From positions 1-9,632 of the forward strand of contig JAPKCE010000053.1 in NCBI GenBank assembly GCA_028823075.1: a DNA stretch of 9,632 nucleotides. The letters are read 5' to 3'. A program made the position numbers and the translations under genes. The notes beneath the pieces are model-generated. The model was not told the origin of the DNA, ran no database searches, and was given only the letters and a program-made list of their open reading frames with translations. This stretch comes from Myxococcota bacterium (GTDB lineage Bacteria; Myxococcota; UBA4151). Below are positions 8,068 through 9,632 of this stretch, piece by piece. The number at the start of each line of letters is the position of its first letter. Positions within the stretch are counted from its first letter, which is position 1.

Positions 8068-8193
8068 ATGAACTACCTCTGGAGTTTACTATTACTTCAT
8101 CAGTCGACCGCATCGACGGTCTTTGCGCACAATAACAAGCGACAAACGCCTACAACCACAACAGACAAGCCGTTCTTAAGAATCAACCGCTGA
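8068..8193 (+). CDS. Possible 41-residue secreted peptide
   Basis: An ATG at 8068 preceded by AAGGTGA, a strong Shine-Dalgarno match ending two bases upstream, opens a 41-codon frame ending with TGA at 8191-8193. The product begins MNYLWSLLLLHQSTASTVFA, which looks like a signal peptide with a VFA|H cleavage, and leaves about 21 residues rich in Thr and basic residues (HNNKRQTPTTTTDKPFLRINR has three Arg and two Lys). The signal lacks a basic residue before its hydrophobic core, which weakens the call. No family is recognised. It could equally be chance, or a decayed gene remnant. Confidence 0.28.
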   Translation: MNYLWSLLLLHQSTASTVFAHNNKRQTPTTTTDKPFLRINR

Positions 8194-8259
8194 ACGTTGT
8201 GACCGGGCAGACTATTGACCCCCTGCTCCCTTCAAAGGCAACATGCGTCACCCCGCCCC

Positions 8260-8263
8260 GGAG
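8260..8263 (+). promoter_or_regulatory. Shine-Dalgarno site of the DUF4215-repeat gene
   Basis: GGAG lies five bases before the ATG at 8269 and supports that start, which also begins a lipoprotein signal. Confidence 0.65.
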
Positions 8264-8268
8264 CACTG

Positions 8269-9632
8269 ATGACCCCGCAGAACGCACGCCTGACGCTCCT
8301 CACTATTTTGAGCCTCGCTGCTGCATGTGCAGACCAGGTGATCGTGCGCGACCGCGAAGCATCGTGTGGCAATGGCAGTCTGGAAACAGGCGAGGCCTGC
8401 GACGATGGCAATGCAGACAACGACGACGGCTGCACCAATGGCTGTGAAAAGGCGCGCTGCGGCGATTCTGTGACCCGCATCGATCGCTTCGTCGGCGATG
8501 ATGACTTTGAGGCCTGCGACGACGGCAACCAAGACGACACCGATGCCTGCTCGACGCGCTGCGCGCAAAGCACCTGTGGTGATGGCGTCGTGCGCAGCGA
8601 CCGCTCCGAAGGCACAGCCGATTTTGAACGCTGTGATGATGGCAACCGGATCGATACCGATGCTTGCCGCAACAGTTGCTCGCTGGCGCTGTGTGGTGAT
8701 GGCGTCGCGCGCAGTGATTTGGCGCAGGGCGACGAGGGCTTTGAGGCCTGCGACGATGGTAATGAAAGCGACACCGACGCCTGCCTAGCAGGCTGCGTGG
8801 CGGCGCGTTGCGGCGACGGCATGGTGCATGCGGACAACGAGCAATGCGATGATGGCAATAGCGATGATGACGATGAGTGCAGCAATGCTTGCATCGCTAA
8901 CCTGTTGCCCACGCGAATCATCGCCGGTTTACCTCGGATTCATGACTTTTCCGGTGCGCCCGCTGCGCATGTCGACGGTTTGGTGCGACGCGCTCTTGAT
9001 GGCCTAGGCCTCGATGCTCAAACCGGGCCCAGTGCCCAGGACCGGGTGTTCGTTGGTCGTTGGTATTTGGCGTGGATCGATGAAACCGGGTTTTACGGTA
9101 AGATCAATGGCATGTGGGCGCTCAATGGCAATATCGAAGCCCTTGACTTTGTGCTGCTCGATGGCAACCGGCCGGTGAATATTTTCGTCGTCGGCGAGCG
9201 CGGCCAAGGACGCTGGCCCGGGGGTTACAAAGGCGCAGAGCATATCGAATTTCCGAATGGCGTGCCGGAGGACGACGACGATCCTAACTGCGGTCAAAAC
9301 AACTCTTTTTGTGCCCAATACAGCCTCGGCGAAGCCCCCCATTACACCGACCCAGATATTGCGCCGTGGCGCGCTTGTAACGAAGGTTCGCCAGCTTGGG
9401 ATGAACGCTTTGAACCCATCGAGGTCACGGCGACCCAGACCACGTTGCGGATTGTCTATGAGGGGCGCTTGACCAAGCAGGGCGATTTTGGCGGCAGCGC
9501 AACCGGCAGTGGCTGCCATGAAGACTTTTTGTTTGCTGATGGCGTGCGTCGACCGGTGTTTCTGCGCGTCGGTTACGAACTCGACGCCACGGGTCACGAG
9601 CTGGAGCGAATCTACCAAGTCCGAAACCCGGC
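8269..9632 (+). CDS. DUF4215 cysteine-rich-repeat lipoprotein, 3' end beyond window
   Basis: Partial: 454 codons are present and no stop codon occurs before the window ends. The signal MTPQNARLTLLTILSLAAAC has lipid Cys20. Residues 33-208 contain five tandem CGDG..CDDGN..C...C units (DUF4215, the Myxococcus cysteine-rich repeat family), rich in Asp and Cys. Such repeats are typical of surface or secreted proteins of Myxococcota; disulfides and calcium binding are plausible but inferred. The part from about 214 onwards (ITRIIAGL..; contains WYLAWIDETGFYGKINGMWALNG, an Asp run EDDDD, and six further Cys) matches no family I recognise. It could be a beta-rich ligand- or carbohydrate-interacting domain, but that is a guess. 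The GGAG site chooses the start. The gene is separated from the upstream lipoprotein gene by 246 bases and may be transcribed independently. Confidence 0.93.
   Translation, partial: MTPQNARLTLLTILSLAAACADQVIVRDREASCGNGSLETGEACDDGNADNDDGCTNGCEKARCGDSVTRIDRFVGDDDFEACDDGNQDDTDACSTRCAQSTCGDGVVRSDRSEGTADFERCDDGNRIDTDACRNSCSLALCGDGVARSDLAQGDEGFEACDDGNESDTDACLAGCVAARCGDGMVHADNEQCDDGNSDDDDECSNACIANLLPTRIIAGLPRIHDFSGAPAAHVDGLVRRALDGLGLDAQTGPSAQDRVFVGRWYLAWIDETGFYGKINGMWALNGNIEALDFVLLDGNRPVNIFVVGERGQGRWPGGYKGAEHIEFPNGVPEDDDDPNCGQNNSFCAQYSLGEAPHYTDPDIAPWRACNEGSPAWDERFEPIEVTATQTTLRIVYEGRLTKQGDFGGSATGSGCHEDFLFADGVRRPVFLRVGYELDATGHELERIYQVRNP
8365..8892 (+). repeat. Five tandem DUF4215-type repeats within the coding sequence
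   Basis: Units begin at the codons for Cys33, 64, 103, 142 and 181 (bases 8365, 8458, 8575, 8692 and 8809). The first is 31 residues long. The next three are 39 residues (117 bases) apart, and the last unit ends at Cys208. Each has the pattern CG(D/N)(G/S)..CDDGN..C...C. The three central units carry an 8-residue insertion between CGDG and CDDGN (as in VVRSDRSEGTADFE), giving near-identical spacing. This suggests a recent expansion of a longer subtype. Confidence 0.9.

Larger units (their letters stand above)
8023..8268. other. Intergenic gap with possible small peptide gene and weak promoter
   Basis: This 246-base gap separates the unrecognised lipoprotein gene from the DUF4215 gene. By eye it is lower in G+C than its flanks. 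It contains the 41-codon frame described separately. A promoter candidate, TTGACC (8215-8220) with CAACAT (8239-8244) at 18-base spacing, could serve the DUF4215 gene, but its -10 part is poor. I see no intrinsic terminator after the 8022 stop. Confidence 0.4.

Noticed and set aside
8232..8921. A 229-codon minus-strand frame with Ser/Leu/Pro repeats (PSSQASKSS-like)
   Set aside because: The repeat pattern is the antisense image of the tandem DUF4215 units on the plus strand, not an independent repeat protein.

Overview
The window looks like chromosomal DNA of a member of the Myxococcota, perhaps a Bradymonadia or Polyangia relative. This is inferred from three things: a gene with tandem DUF4215/Myxococcus-type cysteine-rich repeats (CGDG..CDDGN..C...C); several lipoproteins whose lipid-attachment cysteine is followed by an Asp/Ala/Gly/Pro-rich linker (PDAG, DVGGSDGG, PDSGV); and a heme lipoprotein/DUF1501 pair of the kind seen in myxobacteria and planctomycetes. 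By eye the G+C is moderate to fairly high, lower than in classical Myxococcus. No rRNA, tRNA, CRISPR, insertion sequence or phage structural gene was recognised.

Layout. The left third is on the minus strand. It holds a LysM-LysM-peptidoglycan-binding-cysteine hydrolase gene (94-1464) and, 164 bases upstream of it, a type B carboxylesterase lipoprotein gene (1629-3227). A divergent intergenic region (3228-3368) carries a convincing promoter for the esterase and a possible leaderless promoter for the plus-strand genes. The plus-strand block begins with a large two-heme lipoprotein with DUF1592/DUF1588/DUF1585-like segments (3369-5912). It is followed after 4 bases by a Tat-exported DUF1501 protein (5917-7272), and then by an unrecognised lipoprotein (7303-8022) with an unclear start. 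A 246-base gap (8023-8268) contains a possible 41-residue secreted peptide. The window ends inside a large lipoprotein gene (8269 to beyond 9632) with five DUF4215-type repeats and an unrecognised C-terminal region. That last gene runs off the right edge with no stop codon in the window.

How they work together. Every protein except the LysM hydrolase has an export signal, so this is a cell-envelope or surface gene neighbourhood. The heme lipoprotein and DUF1501 protein are almost certainly co-translated and probably act together: one anchored by lipid with c-type hemes, the other a soluble periplasmic protein of the alkaline-phosphatase/sulfatase fold. Their shared reaction is not established. 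The esterase may share a regulatory region with them. The LysM hydrolase is odd in having no visible signal peptide, which raises the possibility of specialised delivery or release by lysis.
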